From: Microbacterium sp. 1.5R
GTDB taxonomy: Bacteria > Actinomycetota > Actinomycetes > Actinomycetales > Microbacteriaceae
Assembly (NCBI RefSeq): GCF_001889265.1
Contig: NZ_CP018151.1
Span: forward strand, 2,356,001-2,420,000
Direction: 5' to 3'
DNA length: 64,000 nt
In this document: one piece after another, positions 24,811 through 33,881 of the stretch
How the letters are laid out: every line of letters begins with the position of its first letter
Numbering within the stretch: position 1 is the stretch's first letter
Translations under genes and position numbers: made by a program
Notes under the pieces: generated by a model
What the model was told of the DNA's origin: nothing
The model's input: only the letters and a program-made list of their open reading frames with translations
The model's database searches: none

Positions 24811-25821
24811 TCACTGGCGTGGAGCGTCTCTCGGGATCTCGTGCCACACGTCGACGGCATCGTCGTCGCTCTGCCCGCCGGCGCCGGCCCGGCCGACCAC
24901 CGTCACGGCCGTGTGAGCATCCCTGGCCGCTCGGATGATCCACCGCTCCGCATCCGCATCGCGCAGCACCCGGGCGAGCTCGTCGCGGATCATCGCGCGT
25001 CGTCCCTCATCGACGTCGTCCAAGCCGCCCTCGTCGAAGACGGTGACGACGGCACCGCGGCGACGCGCGTCCTCGATCGCATCCCGCACCGCATCGTTGA
25101 GCAGATCGGCTCCCCGGAGCTCGTCGCGCAGGCGACCTTCCGCCAGACGCGCCTGCAGTCGCTCCTCCTCGCTCAGCGCGCCACGCGATGCGACGGTGCG
25201 ACTGAGCACCGGCCCCGCGACCGCCAGCGCGAACTGCGTGCGCAGACGACGTTCCTTCTGGCGCACCTGCTGGGTCGCGTGCCAGGCGGACACCGCCTGC
25301 TGGATGCCGGCGAGGCGCTCGGTGTCGCGGACGGCTCTGTCCCAGAAGATCACCAGGAGGTGAGCGATCGCGACCCACACGAGCGAGCCCACCAGGCCGA
25401 GGGACAGCGCCACGAAGACACCCAGATACACCGACGATGTGGCGACGAGGACGAGCACCACCAGCCAGCCGATCACGAAGCGGCGCCGGACGATGCACAC
25501 CACGCCCATCAGACCGAGCGCACCGATGTACCAGGTGGCGAACGGCGCCGTGCGTGTCAGCGGATCGAGTGACAGCGTCACGAGAATCGGAATGAGGACG
25601 CTCGAGACCAGCGTCAGCAGCGCCGCCCAGAGCGGCATCCGCACCGAGATCGCCGAGTCCCAGAGGATCGCGACGTTGACGACGACGAGGTACAGCGCAA
25701 TCGCCGCGACCATCAGCAGCGGCGCGGAGGGCTGCTCGATCCACCACACCCCTCTCGCGGCGAAGTACATCGCGAAGCCCACCGCGAGTGACGTCGCGAC
25801 ACTGCGCACCGTGCGATTCAT
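24811..25821 (-). CDS. Membrane protein with degenerate sensor-kinase-like C-terminus
   Basis: 336 residues from the ATG at 25819-25821 (MNRTVRSVATSL). Seven or eight hydrophobic helices occupy about 1-165, then a coiled-coil/helical linker and a cytoplasmic domain of about 170 residues (LLNDAVRDAIEDARRRGA, then VTVFDEGGLDD and AVTVVGRAG). The last part looks like a histidine-kinase-like fold without a recognisable phospho-His or ATP-binding boxes. Its ATG overlaps the stop of the histidine kinase gene (ATGA), so it is probably a third partner of this two-component system. Confidence 0.75.
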   Translation of the reverse strand: MNRTVRSVATSLAVGFAMYFAARGVWWIEQPSAPLLMVAAIALYLVVVNVAILWDSAISVRMPLWAALLTLVSSVLIPILVTLSLDPLTRTAPFATWYIGALGLMGVVCIVRRRFVIGWLVVLVLVATSSVYLGVFVALSLGLVGSLVWVAIAHLLVIFWDRAVRDTERLAGIQQAVSAWHATQQVRQKERRLRTQFALAVAGPVLSRTVASRGALSEEERLQARLAEGRLRDELRGADLLNDAVRDAIEDARRRGAVVTVFDEGGLDDVDEGRRAMIRDELARVLRDADAERWIIRAARDAHTAVTVVGRAGAGGQSDDDAVDVWHEIPRDAPRQ

Positions 25822-27077
25822 GGCCGCTCCCAGCCCAGCGTCACGGTGGTGCCGCACTCTCTCGAATCGATCTCGGCGGTGCCCGCCACCCCGGCCATCC
25901 GTGCGAAGATCGACGCTCTGATCCCGAGGCGGTCGGCGCCGATCGCCCCGATATCGAATCCTGGGCCGGTGTCCGTGATCGTCACCGTGATCCCCTCGTC
26001 ACCGCGGCCCTCGACGAGGATGTGCAGCCCGCGCCCACCCGCATGGGTGACCGCGTTGCCGAGCGCCTGTCTGGCGGCGAGCACAAGTGCTCTCGCGGCG
26101 CGCCCGGGGATCAGGCCGATCCCTCCCCGTTCCTCGACGATCGCATCCGCCCCGAGCTCGGACAGGGCACGACGGAGCTCGACGACGATCTGAGCGGCGC
26201 CCACCGGTTCGTCGCTGCCCTCCTGGGCCACCGCGGCCTCGGTGTTCGCCAGGCGGGTGAGAGCCTCCCGGGCCATCCCCACGGCGAGGTCCTGTGCCCG
26301 ATCGCCTTCGGCCCGTTCCGCGGCGATCAGCGCTGCGAGGACGCTGTCGTGCATGAGCGCCGACATCGCCGCACGCTCCTCCTCGGCTGCGGCGGCTGCC
26401 GCTGCGCCCGCGTACGACGCGACGGCTCGGGCCCGGGCCTCATCGACACCCGCGGCGACCGAGCGGAACATCCATCCCAACGCGATGATGACGCATCCGA
26501 GGATCAGGGTGAACGACACGTCGAACGCCGTCGTCACCCAGAAGTCTCGCGAGAAATCGCCTTCGACGAGGCGGACATAGCCGTAGACGAACGGCAGGCA
26601 CACCGCCCAGACGAACTGCAGCCACAGAGGGAAGGCGAGCATCGCAGCCACGACGCCCACGTTGACGAGGAAGAAGATCCACGGCTGGTCGGCGGCTCTG
26701 CCCACAGGGTCGACCAGACTCGGCCAGGCGGCGAGCGCGAGTGTGTACACGATGGCGAACGCGCCGGACGCGGTCCTGACGCCACGTCCGATGACGCACG
26801 CGACGAGCATGACGATCAGCGGCACGAAGACCACGAGCAGCATCGTGATGCGCGCGGCATCCGATCCCGTCGTCGTGACCCCCGCGATCAGTGCCTGTGC
26901 GCCGAGAACACCCGATCCGATCGCGACGACCGTGGCGAGGATGCGCTCCATGCGTTTGCCGGTGAAGCGCTCGAACTCGGTCTCCACGCTGCCGGGCGAA
27001 GGGATCTTGCTCCATGCCTCCCGGATGCTGAGCGGGTCAGCGGCCACTCGGCGCCCCGTCTGCGGCGACGATCCCAT
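25818..27077 (-). CDS. Sensor histidine kinase
   Basis: 419 residues by the longest frame; GTG at 27045-27047 (11-base overlap with the regulator gene) is an equally good start. About six transmembrane helices are followed by a HisKA_3-like region with SALMHDSVLAAL (His about 243), then an HATPase domain with ALGNAVTHAGG (N box), ITDTGPGFD (G1) and LGIRAS (G2). It pairs with the LuxR-type regulator just upstream. The stimulus is unknown. Confidence 0.88.
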   Translation of the reverse strand: MGSSPQTGRRVAADPLSIREAWSKIPSPGSVETEFERFTGKRMERILATVVAIGSGVLGAQALIAGVTTTGSDAARITMLLVVFVPLIVMLVACVIGRGVRTASGAFAIVYTLALAAWPSLVDPVGRAADQPWIFFLVNVGVVAAMLAFPLWLQFVWAVCLPFVYGYVRLVEGDFSRDFWVTTAFDVSFTLILGCVIIALGWMFRSVAAGVDEARARAVASYAGAAAAAAAEEERAAMSALMHDSVLAALIAAERAEGDRAQDLAVGMAREALTRLANTEAAVAQEGSDEPVGAAQIVVELRRALSELGADAIVEERGGIGLIPGRAARALVLAARQALGNAVTHAGGRGLHILVEGRGDEGITVTITDTGPGFDIGAIGADRLGIRASIFARMAGVAGTAEIDSRECGTTVTLGWERP

Positions 27078-27699
27078 CCTCCATCGCTCGCCGCAGAAGG
27101 TCGACCTTCGTCGGGGCCGGTCGCCCGACCTCCACGTACTTGACCCGGATCCGGGTGATGTTCTCCTTGGCGGTCGAGTACGCGACGCCGAGGCGCTCGG
27201 CCACGGCCTTCAGCGGCAGGCCGGTCGCATACAGCCGGAGCACCTCCCGCTCGCGTGTCGACAGCTGGGCGTCCGCGAAGTCGCGATCCCCGTCGACAGC
27301 GCTCGCCCACTCGACGTTGTTGAGGGCTTCGCCCTGCGCGACAGTGCGGATGGCGTCGAGCACGTCGTCCAGCGCAGAGGATTTGCTCACGACGCCGGCG
27401 GCACCGGCAGCGAGGGCCTCGCGCACGGCCGCCGGTCGATCGGCGACGCTGTGGATCACGACGCTCGCGCCGTCGGCGACGAGCGACCGGACGTTCTCGG
27501 TCACCGTGGTGCCGTCTCCGAGGGTGAGGTCGAGCACCACCACGTCGGCAGGCTGCGACGACGTCGTCGACCTCCACTCGAGGTAGGACACGACGGTGCT
27601 GCCGGAGAAGACGACGGTCTGCTCTCCGTCACGAGCGCACGCCGCCTCGAGACCGAGGCGGACGGATTCGTGATCGTCGATGAGTGCGACCCTGCTCAT
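27037..27699 (-). CDS. NarL/LuxR-family response regulator
   Basis: 220 residues. The receiver domain has acidic pair DD (8-9), phospho-acceptor Asp 57 (VVVLDLTL) and Lys in SKSSA. The C-terminal LuxR HTH is LSTREREVLRLYATGLPLKAVAERLGV (two adjacent helices) plus STAKENI. It is first gene of the three-gene operon. A leaderless promoter supports the ATG at 27697-27699. Confidence 0.93.
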   Translation of the reverse strand: MSRVALIDDHESVRLGLEAACARDGEQTVVFSGSTVVSYLEWRSTTSSQPADVVVLDLTLGDGTTVTENVRSLVADGASVVIHSVADRPAAVREALAAGAAGVVSKSSALDDVLDAIRTVAQGEALNNVEWASAVDGDRDFADAQLSTREREVLRLYATGLPLKAVAERLGVAYSTAKENITRIRVKYVEVGRPAPTKVDLLRRAMEDGIVAADGAPSGR

Positions 27700-27705
27700 C
27701 CGCCC

Positions 27706-27711
27706 AGCCTA
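27706..27711 (-). promoter_or_regulatory. Leaderless -10 box (TAGGCT) of the response regulator operon
   Basis: TAGGCT on the minus strand, six bases before the ATG at 27699. Confidence 0.6.
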
Positions 27712-27739
27712 CTGAGTACTCAGCCCCCGCAGATCACGA

Positions 27740-28969
27740 TCACCGGGTGAGCAGCGCGACGACCTCGAAGTGATGCGAGTGCGGGAACAGGTCGAAACCG
27801 CGCAGCGTCCCCACGTTCCACCCGTGTTCGCGGAAGGTTCCGAGGTCCCGCGCCAACGCCACAGGGTCGCACGCGACGTAGGCGATCGCCTCGGGGGCGA
27901 GAGAGTTCAGTGCATCGACCACCGCGCGTCCGGCACCGGCACGCGGCGGATCGAGTACGACCGCTCCTGCTCGCGTGTCGGAGGGGAGACCGGCGAGATA
28001 GCGGTCGACCCGTGCTGTGACGGCGTTCACGGCGAGGGGCGCGAGGTTCTGCTGCGCGTGAGTCGTCGCCCGCCTGCTGGACTCGACGGTGACGATGTCG
28101 GTGCCACCGAGGTCTGCGAGCGATGCGGCGAAGAGCCCGACTCCTCCGTAGAGGTCGAAGTGCGTCGCCTCCGGATCGACGTGCCCGTCGAGGATGCCGT
28201 AGACGGCGCCGTCGAGCACCGAGGCGGCTCGCGGGTGCACCTGCCAGAATCCACCGGCGTCGACCTGGAACCGGCGATCGCCCACCTGCTCGTAGACGAC
28301 TTCGGGCGCCGGGCGGCGGTGCTGCCCCCTGGCCGGTCGCTCGTCGAGGCGATCTCGTCGGATGACCCGCACCTGGCCGTCGCCCGGTTCGACCAGGTCG
28401 ACGCTGCCCGCCTCGCCGCCCGCGAGACGGAGGGCCGCCTGTGCGACCGCCGGACGCGCGAGCGGGTGGGAGCTGACCGGGATCACCCGGTGACTGCGAG
28501 CGGCGTAGGGACCGACGCGCCCCTGGTCGTCGACGTGCAGGGTCACCCGGGAGCGCCAGCCGGTTCCGTCGGTCGAGTCCACGGCCTCGATCTCGGGAGC
28601 CTCGAGACCGGGTCCGGCGAAACGATCGAGCGCCTCGGTGAGCACCTGACGCTTGAGCACGCGCTGATGCGCGAGATCGATGTGCCCCAGGTCGGCGCCC
28701 CCCGGCCGGTCCTCGGGCGCGCGGGAGACGTCGGCCTCCGCCCAGATGTGGGGGCGACGATGCGGCGAGGCGTCCAGGACCTCGACAGTCTCGGCACGCC
28801 AGAAGCTCTTGGACTCACCCGTGGAGTCCTCGGTGAGCCGCGCGCGGACCCGCTCACCGGGGATGGCGTCGGAGACGAAGACGACCCGGCCTTCGTATCG
28901 GGCGATGAACGTGCCGCCGTGCGCGATGCCGGTGATGTCCAGATCGAGCAGGACTGGGGAGGAAGTCAT
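27740..28969 (-). CDS. TrmA/RlmD-family RNA uridine-C5 methyltransferase
   Basis: 409 residues. An N-terminal TRAM-like RNA-binding domain (about 1-60, GGTFIARYEGRVVFVSDAIPGE in two parts) is followed by a Rossmann SAM domain: FDLYGGVGLFA is SAM motif I, DPPRAGAGRAVV motif IV, and YVACDPVALARDL carries the catalytic Cys. It methylates a uridine in tRNA or 23S rRNA; which one cannot be read from the sequence. It is divergent from maf, starts only 23 bases apart. Confidence 0.9.
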   Translation of the reverse strand: MTSSPVLLDLDITGIAHGGTFIARYEGRVVFVSDAIPGERVRARLTEDSTGESKSFWRAETVEVLDASPHRRPHIWAEADVSRAPEDRPGGADLGHIDLAHQRVLKRQVLTEALDRFAGPGLEAPEIEAVDSTDGTGWRSRVTLHVDDQGRVGPYAARSHRVIPVSSHPLARPAVAQAALRLAGGEAGSVDLVEPGDGQVRVIRRDRLDERPARGQHRRPAPEVVYEQVGDRRFQVDAGGFWQVHPRAASVLDGAVYGILDGHVDPEATHFDLYGGVGLFAASLADLGGTDIVTVESSRRATTHAQQNLAPLAVNAVTARVDRYLAGLPSDTRAGAVVLDPPRAGAGRAVVDALNSLAPEAIAYVACDPVALARDLGTFREHGWNVGTLRGFDLFPHSHHFEVVALLTR

Positions 28970-28975
28970 CCTTCG

Positions 28976-28981
28976 AGGATA
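28976..28981 (-). promoter_or_regulatory. Leaderless -10 box (TATCCT) of the methyltransferase gene
   Basis: TATCCT on the minus strand, six bases before the ATG at 28969. It overlaps the divergent maf -10 box by two bases. Confidence 0.6.
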
Positions 28982-28985
28982 CGGT
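28980..28985 (+). promoter_or_regulatory. Leaderless -10 box (TACGGT) of maf
   Basis: TACGGT, seven bases before the ATG at 28993, overlapping the opposite-strand TATCCT box. Confidence 0.6.
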
Positions 28986-28992
28986 GGTGAAC

Positions 28993-29631
28993 ATGCGCGT
29001 CTGCCTGGCCTCCACCTCTCCCGCCCGCCTCATGCTGCTGCGTCAGGCGGGTATCGAGCCTCTGACCCAGTCGCCGGGAGTGGATGAGGATGCGGTCGCC
29101 GCCGCTGCCGCGGCCGAACGGGGCGCGGAGCTGACTCCGGCGGACCTCGTGCTCCTGCTCGCTCGGGCGAAGGCGGCGGACGTCGCGCAGCGCCTCTCTG
29201 CGGACGGCGAGTTCGACGGCATCGTGATCGGCGGAGACTCGATGTTCGAACTAGGCGGGCGCGTGTACGGCAAGCCCTACACGCCCGAGGAGGCGACCAG
29301 ACGCTGGCAGGAGATGCGCGGGGCCACCGGCATCCTGCACTCGGGGCACTCGGTCTTCCGTGTCTCGCCGGGCACCGACCCGGTCGAGGCCACCGCCACG
29401 GCCGAGGCTTCGGTGACCTTCGCCGATGACGTCACGGATGCCGAGATCGCCGCCTACGTCGCCTCGGGTGAGCCCCTGCTCGTCGCCGGTGCGTTCACGG
29501 TCGACAGTCTGGGCGGCGCCTTCATCACCCGCGTCGACGGCGACCCGTCGACGGTGGTCGGGATGTCGCTGTCGACCGTGCGCCGCCTCGCCGCCGATCT
29601 CGGCGTCACGTGGACCGACCTCTGGTCGTAG
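28993..29631 (+). CDS. maf: Maf-like nucleoside triphosphate pyrophosphatase
   Basis: 212 residues. It hydrolyses dTTP, UTP or modified NTPs to monophosphates. The N-terminus is CLASTSPARLMLLRQAGI (S-x-SPxR variant), followed by GGDSMFELGGRVYGKP and DAEIAAYVASGEPL. The ATG at 28993 is preferred to GTGs at 28984/28987 because of the promoter box and conserved N-terminus. Confidence 0.93.
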   Translation: MRVCLASTSPARLMLLRQAGIEPLTQSPGVDEDAVAAAAAAERGAELTPADLVLLLARAKAADVAQRLSADGEFDGIVIGGDSMFELGGRVYGKPYTPEEATRRWQEMRGATGILHSGHSVFRVSPGTDPVEATATAEASVTFADDVTDAEIAAYVASGEPLLVAGAFTVDSLGGAFITRVDGDPSTVVGMSLSTVRRLAADLGVTWTDLWS

Positions 29632-29696
29632 AGTCTCGTCGACGTTTCTGCCTCTTTCTTGTGGAGAGTCGTCAAAGCGAACGGGAGCCTTCTCGC

Positions 29697-29702
29697 TAGG
29701 CT
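29697..29702 (+). promoter_or_regulatory. Leaderless -10 box (TAGGCT) of the carboxylase alpha gene
   Basis: TAGGCT, seven bases before the ATG at 29710. Confidence 0.6.
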
Positions 29703-29709
29703 GGCAAGC

Positions 29710-31476
29710 ATGCCTGATATCGCCAAGGTGCTCATCGCCAACCGCGGCGAGATCGCCGTCCGCATCATCCGTGCCGCTCGCGACTCGGGGATCGCCTCCG
29801 TCGCCGTGTACGCCGACCAGGACCGCGACGCTCTGCACACCCGCCTCGCCGACGAGGCCTATGCCCTCGGCGGCGCCACGAGCGCCGAGACCTACCTGCA
29901 GATCGAGAAGATCCTCTCGGTCGCCCGCCGCGCCGGCGCCGACGCCGTGCACCCCGGATACGGCTTCCTCGCCGAGAACGCCGAATTCGCCCGCGCCGTC
30001 ATCGGTGCGGGGATGACCTGGATCGGGCCTTCCCCCGACGCCATCGAGGCGCTCGGCGACAAGGTCACCGCCCGCCACGTCGCCGAGAAGGTCGGCGCGC
30101 CGCTCGCTCCCGGAACGCCGGGACCCGTCTCCGGGGCCGACGAGGTCGTCGCCTTCGCGAAGGAGTTCGGTCTGCCGATCGCGATCAAAGCCGCGTACGG
30201 CGGCGGCGGTCGCGGCCTGAAGGTCGCCCGCGAGCTCGACGAGGTCGCGGAGCTCTTCGAATCCGCCACCCGCGAGGCGGTCACCGCCTTCGGCCGCGGC
30301 GAGTGCTTCGTCGAGAAGTACCTCGACAAGCCGCGGCACGTCGAGACCCAGTGCCTGGCGGATGCCGAGGGCAACGTCGTCGTCATCTCGACGCGCGACT
30401 GCTCGCTGCAGCGCCGCCACCAGAAGCTCGTCGAGGAGGCACCCGCGCCGTTCCTCACGGACGAGCAGAACGACCTGCTCTATTCCGCGTCGAAGGCCAT
30501 CCTCAAGGAGGTCGGCTACGTCGGCGCAGGCACCTGCGAGTTCCTGATCGGCGCCGACGGCACCGTCTCGTTCCTCGAGGTCAACACCCGTCTGCAGGTC
30601 GAGCACCCCGTCTCCGAGGAGGTCACCGGCATCGACCTGGTGCGCGAGCAGTTCCGCATCGCCGCCGGCGGCACGATCGACTACGACGACCCGAAGCCGA
30701 CCGGACACTCGATCGAGTTCCGCATCAACGGCGAGGACCCCGGTCGAGGGTTCCTCCCGCAGCCGGGTCCGATCCACGTCTTCAAGACCTTCGGCGGACC
30801 CGGCATCCGCCTCGACTCCGGCGTCACCGCGGGCGACTCGGTCTCGGGCGCCTTCGACTCGCTTCTCGCGAAGATCATCGTCACCGGCAAGGACCGCGCC
30901 GAGGCCCTGGAGCGCTCGCGCCGCGCCCTCGAGGAGTTCGAGGTCGCAGGTCTGCCCACCGTGCTCCCGTTCCACCGCAAGGTCGTGAACGACCCCGCGT
31001 TCACCGCGGAGAACGGCGAGTTCGGCATCTTCACCCGCTGGATCGAGACCGAGTTCGAGAACGACATCCCCGCCTGGGACGGCGAGCTCGAGTCGCCCTC
31101 CGCCGGCGAGAACCGGCACACCGTCGTGGTCGAGGTCGGCGGCAAGCGCCTCGAGGTCAGCCTTCCCGATCGCGTCGCGGTGGCGGCCGGCACGGCAGGA
31201 CGACCGGCCGCGGTTCCGCCGTCCCGCCGCAGCCACGCGACCTCGGTCAGCGCCGGCGCATCGGGAGACGCCGTCAAGTCGCCGATGCAGGCCACCGTCG
31301 TCAAGGTCGCCGTCGAAGAGGGGCAGCAGGTCGTCAAGGGCGATCTGGTCGTCGTCCTCGAGGCGATGAAGATGGAGCAGCCGCTGCAGGCTCACAAGGA
31401 CGGCACGATCGGCAACATCGGCGCCGTCGCCGGTGCGACGGTCTCGGCCGGACACCAGCTGCTCACGATCAGCTGA
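29710..31476 (+). CDS. Acyl-CoA carboxylase alpha subunit: biotin carboxylase plus biotin carrier
   Basis: 588 residues. The biotin carboxylase domain (1-450) begins [20 protein letters not shown] and has ATP-grasp loop [19 protein letters not shown] and [15 protein letters not shown] linker of about 60 residues leads to the biotinyl domain, with carrier lysine 554 in EAMKMEQ. It carboxylates biotin with bicarbonate and ATP for the beta/epsilon subunits encoded at 21.3-23.1 kb (AccA3-type). It is monocistronic and followed by a strong terminator. Confidence 0.96.
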   Translation: MPDIAKVLIANRGEIAVRIIRAARDSGIASVAVYADQDRDALHTRLADEAYALGGATSAETYLQIEKILSVARRAGADAVHPGYGFLAENAEFARAVIGAGMTWIGPSPDAIEALGDKVTARHVAEKVGAPLAPGTPGPVSGADEVVAFAKEFGLPIAIKAAYGGGGRGLKVARELDEVAELFESATREAVTAFGRGECFVEKYLDKPRHVETQCLADAEGNVVVISTRDCSLQRRHQKLVEEAPAPFLTDEQNDLLYSASKAILKEVGYVGAGTCEFLIGADGTVSFLEVNTRLQVEHPVSEEVTGIDLVREQFRIAAGGTIDYDDPKPTGHSIEFRINGEDPGRGFLPQPGPIHVFKTFGGPGIRLDSGVTAGDSVSGAFDSLLAKIIVTGKDRAEALERSRRALEEFEVAGLPTVLPFHRKVVNDPAFTAENGEFGIFTRWIETEFENDIPAWDGELESPSAGENRHTVVVEVGGKRLEVSLPDRVAVAAGTAGRPAAVPPSRRSHATSVSAGASGDAVKSPMQATVVKVAVEEGQQVVKGDLVVVLEAMKMEQPLQAHKDGTIGNIGAVAGATVSAGHQLLTIS

Positions 31477-31488
31477 CCGCCCTCGCAC

Positions 31489-31528
31489 ACGAGAAAGGCG
31501 CCCCGCTGCTGCGGGGCGCCTTTCTCGT
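31489..31528 (+). terminator. Bidirectional terminator
   Basis: 18-bp perfect stem (31489-31506 with 31511-31528) and a TGCT loop between two convergent genes. Confidence 0.93.
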
Positions 31529-31544
31529 CTGATCCGCGGCGGAT

Positions 31545-32990
31545 CTAGGAGATGTTCGCGTTGACGAGGTGCATCGCCCTGCTCGCGTCGGTGATGCTGC
31601 TCGACAGCGACGGGTATGCCGCGAAGACGCGAGAGACCTGGTCGACCGTCAGACGACGCTCCACGGCGACCGCGATCGGGTAGATCAGCTCGGAGGCCTT
31701 GGGCGCGACGATCACGCCGCCGATCACGGTGCCGGATCCCTTGCGTGCGATCAGCTTCACGAAACCGTCCTTGATGCCCATCATCTTGGCCCGAGGGTTC
31801 GCGGCGAGGGGCAGCTTGTAGACGAGGCCGTCCGCGACGCCGTCTTCGACGTCCTTCTCGGAATAGCCGACCGTGGCGATCTCGGGCGCCGTGAAGATGT
31901 TGGAGGTGATCTTGATCAGCTCCAGAGGGATCACGATGTCGCCCAGCGCGTGGAACACGGCCGTGCGGCCCTGCATCGACGCGACGGAGGCGAGCGGGAA
32001 GAAGTTCGTGCAGTCGCCGACGGCGTAGACGTTGGGCACAGAGGTGCGCGCGACGCGGTTCACCCGCACGTGCCCGGTCTCGTCGAGCTCGACTCCCGCG
32101 TCTTCGAGACCGATGCCAGCGGTGTTCGGGATCGAGCCGACCGCCATGAGGCAGTGGCTCCCCTCGACCGTGCGGCCGTCGGAGAGCGTCGCGCGCACGC
32201 CGTCCTCGGTGACCTCGACCTTCTCGGCGCGGGCCTTGGAGAGCACCGTCATCCCGCCGCGCTTGAAGACCTTCTCGAGCACGTGCGCGGCATCCTGGTC
32301 CTCACCCGGCAGCACCTGCTCGCGGCTGGAGATCAGCGTGACCTTGGCGCCGAGGTTCATGTAGGCGGACGCGAACTCGGCGCCCGTCACACCGGAGCCG
32401 ACCACGATCAGGTGCTCGGGAAGCGCCTTCATGTCGTAGAGCTGCGTCCACGTGAGGATCCGCTTGCCGTCGGGCTTGGCCGAATCCAGCTCGCGCGGCG
32501 ACGCGCCCACCGCCACGATGATCGTGTCGGCCTCGACGCGGTCGAAGTCGGTGCCCTTCTGCCCGGTCGAGACCACGATCGCCGTCGGTCCCTCCAGACG
32601 GCCGTGGCCGGACAGGATGCGCACGCCGGCCTCGAGCAGCGTCGTGCGCATGTCCTCGGACTGCTGGCCCGCGAGCGCGATCAGACGTTTGTTCACCGCG
32701 GCGAGGTTGATGGCGATCTCGGGCTTGAGCGGCTTGCCGTGCTCGCCCTTGGCGTAGAACTGCACTCCGAGGTCGGAGGCCTCCGAGATCGCGACCGCGG
32801 CATCCGCCGTGGCGATCAGGCTCTTCGAGGGGACGACATCGGTGAGCACTGCCGCTCCGCCCACGCCCACACGCTCGACCAGGGTCACCTCGGCTCCGAG
32901 CTGAGCGGCCGCGAGGGCCGCCTCATAACCGCCGGGACCGCCGCCGAGGACGGCGACGCGCTGTGTGCGCTCAAAAGGGGTGGAAGACAT
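31545..32990 (-). CDS. LpdA-like NAD(P)H quinone reductase (flavoprotein disulfide reductase family)
   Basis: 481 residues from the ATG at 32988-32990 (MSSTPFERTQRVAVLGGGPGG); the ATG at 32999 would add three residues. FAD-binding GGGPGGYEAALAAAQLG, NAD-binding VVGSGVTGAEFASAY and FAD motif VYAVGDCTNFFPLA are all present. The redox-active CxxxxC of dihydrolipoamide dehydrogenases is replaced by GGAAVLTDVVPSKS, so it cannot use the disulfide chemistry. It resembles mycobacterial LpdA (Rv3303c), a quinone reductase, rather than a pyruvate dehydrogenase E3. The reading frame continues far upstream antisense to the PNP gene but is not coding there. Confidence 0.88.
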   Translation of the reverse strand: MSSTPFERTQRVAVLGGGPGGYEAALAAAQLGAEVTLVERVGVGGAAVLTDVVPSKSLIATADAAVAISEASDLGVQFYAKGEHGKPLKPEIAINLAAVNKRLIALAGQQSEDMRTTLLEAGVRILSGHGRLEGPTAIVVSTGQKGTDFDRVEADTIIVAVGASPRELDSAKPDGKRILTWTQLYDMKALPEHLIVVGSGVTGAEFASAYMNLGAKVTLISSREQVLPGEDQDAAHVLEKVFKRGGMTVLSKARAEKVEVTEDGVRATLSDGRTVEGSHCLMAVGSIPNTAGIGLEDAGVELDETGHVRVNRVARTSVPNVYAVGDCTNFFPLASVASMQGRTAVFHALGDIVIPLELIKITSNIFTAPEIATVGYSEKDVEDGVADGLVYKLPLAANPRAKMMGIKDGFVKLIARKGSGTVIGGVIVAPKASELIYPIAVAVERRLTVDQVSRVFAAYPSLSSSITDASRAMHLVNANIS

Positions 32991-33035
32991 GATCTCCATT
33001 CTTCCGCAATCCTGGCCCCGGAGCCTGCACCTTCC

Positions 33036-33041
33036 TAGAGT
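33036..33041 (+). promoter_or_regulatory. Leaderless -10 box (TAGAGT) of the PNP gene
   Basis: TAGAGT, six bases before the ATG at 33048. Confidence 0.6.
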
Positions 33042-33047
33042 GGATCC

Positions 33048-33881
33048 ATGTCTGAAACACACAGCAACCCCCTCGACGACCCGAATGCGAACCCGTTCGA
33101 GGTCGCAGCCGACGCAGCCGCCGACATCGCGCGCCTGACCGGAGTCGAGAAGCACGACATCGCCCTGACCCTCGGCAGCGGCTGGGGCAAGGCCGCCGAC
33201 ATCATCGGCGAGACCACGGCGACCATCCCCGCCACCGAGGTCACCGGCTTCTCGAAGCCCGCTCTCGAGGGCCACGTGGGCACCCTGCGCAGCATCCGCA
33301 CTCCCGATGGCAAGAACGTCCTCGTCATCGGTGCCCGCACCCACTACTACGAGGGCCACGGCGTGCGCCGTGTCGTGCACTCGGTGCGCACCGCCGCGGC
33401 CACGGGCGCCAAGATCATGGTGCTGACGAACGGCGCCGGCGGAGTGCGCGAGACGTGGACTCCCGGCCAGCCCGTGCTGATCAGCGACCACATCAATCTC
33501 ACGGCCGACTCCCCTCTCGAGGGCGCGACCTTCATCGACCTCACCGACCTCTATTCGACGCGTCTGCGCGACATCGCCCGGAGCGTCGACCCCACGCTCG
33601 ACGAGGGCGTGTACACGCAGTTCCGCGGCCCGCACTACGAGACGCCGGCCGAGGTGCAGATGGCCAAGCACATCGGCGGACACATCGTGGGAATGTCGAC
33701 AGCGCTCGAGGCGATCGCCGCTCGCGAGGCCGGCATGGAGATCCTCGGGTTCTCGCTCATCACCAACCTCGCCGCCGGCATCCAGAAGACGCCGCTCAGC
33801 CACGCTGAGGTCATCGAGGCCGGTCGAGAGGCCGAACCGGTCATCTCGGCGCTGCTGGCCCGAGTGGTCGAGGCGCTGTGA
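33048..33881 (+). CDS. Purine-nucleoside phosphorylase
   Basis: 277 residues of the trimeric PNP/MTAP family. It cleaves inosine/guanosine with phosphate to base and ribose-1-phosphate. Motifs are LTLGSGWGKAAD (phosphate loop), RTHYYEGHG, MVLTNGAGGV and MSTALEAIAAREAGM. The next gene, a phosphohexomutase/phosphopentomutase-like enzyme, starts in its last four bases, so ribose-1-phosphate could be passed on. Confidence 0.94.
   Translation: MSETHSNPLDDPNANPFEVAADAAADIARLTGVEKHDIALTLGSGWGKAADIIGETTATIPATEVTGFSKPALEGHVGTLRSIRTPDGKNVLVIGARTHYYEGHGVRRVVHSVRTAAATGAKIMVLTNGAGGVRETWTPGQPVLISDHINLTADSPLEGATFIDLTDLYSTRLRDIARSVDPTLDEGVYTQFRGPHYETPAEVQMAKHIGGHIVGMSTALEAIAAREAGMEILGFSLITNLAAGIQKTPLSHAEVIEAGREAEPVISALLARVVEAL

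Noticed and set aside
32991..33803. Long N-terminal extension of the LpdA-like gene
   Set aside because: It runs antisense through the PNP gene and has no domain; the flavoprotein starts at a normal GGGPGG N-terminus at 32990.
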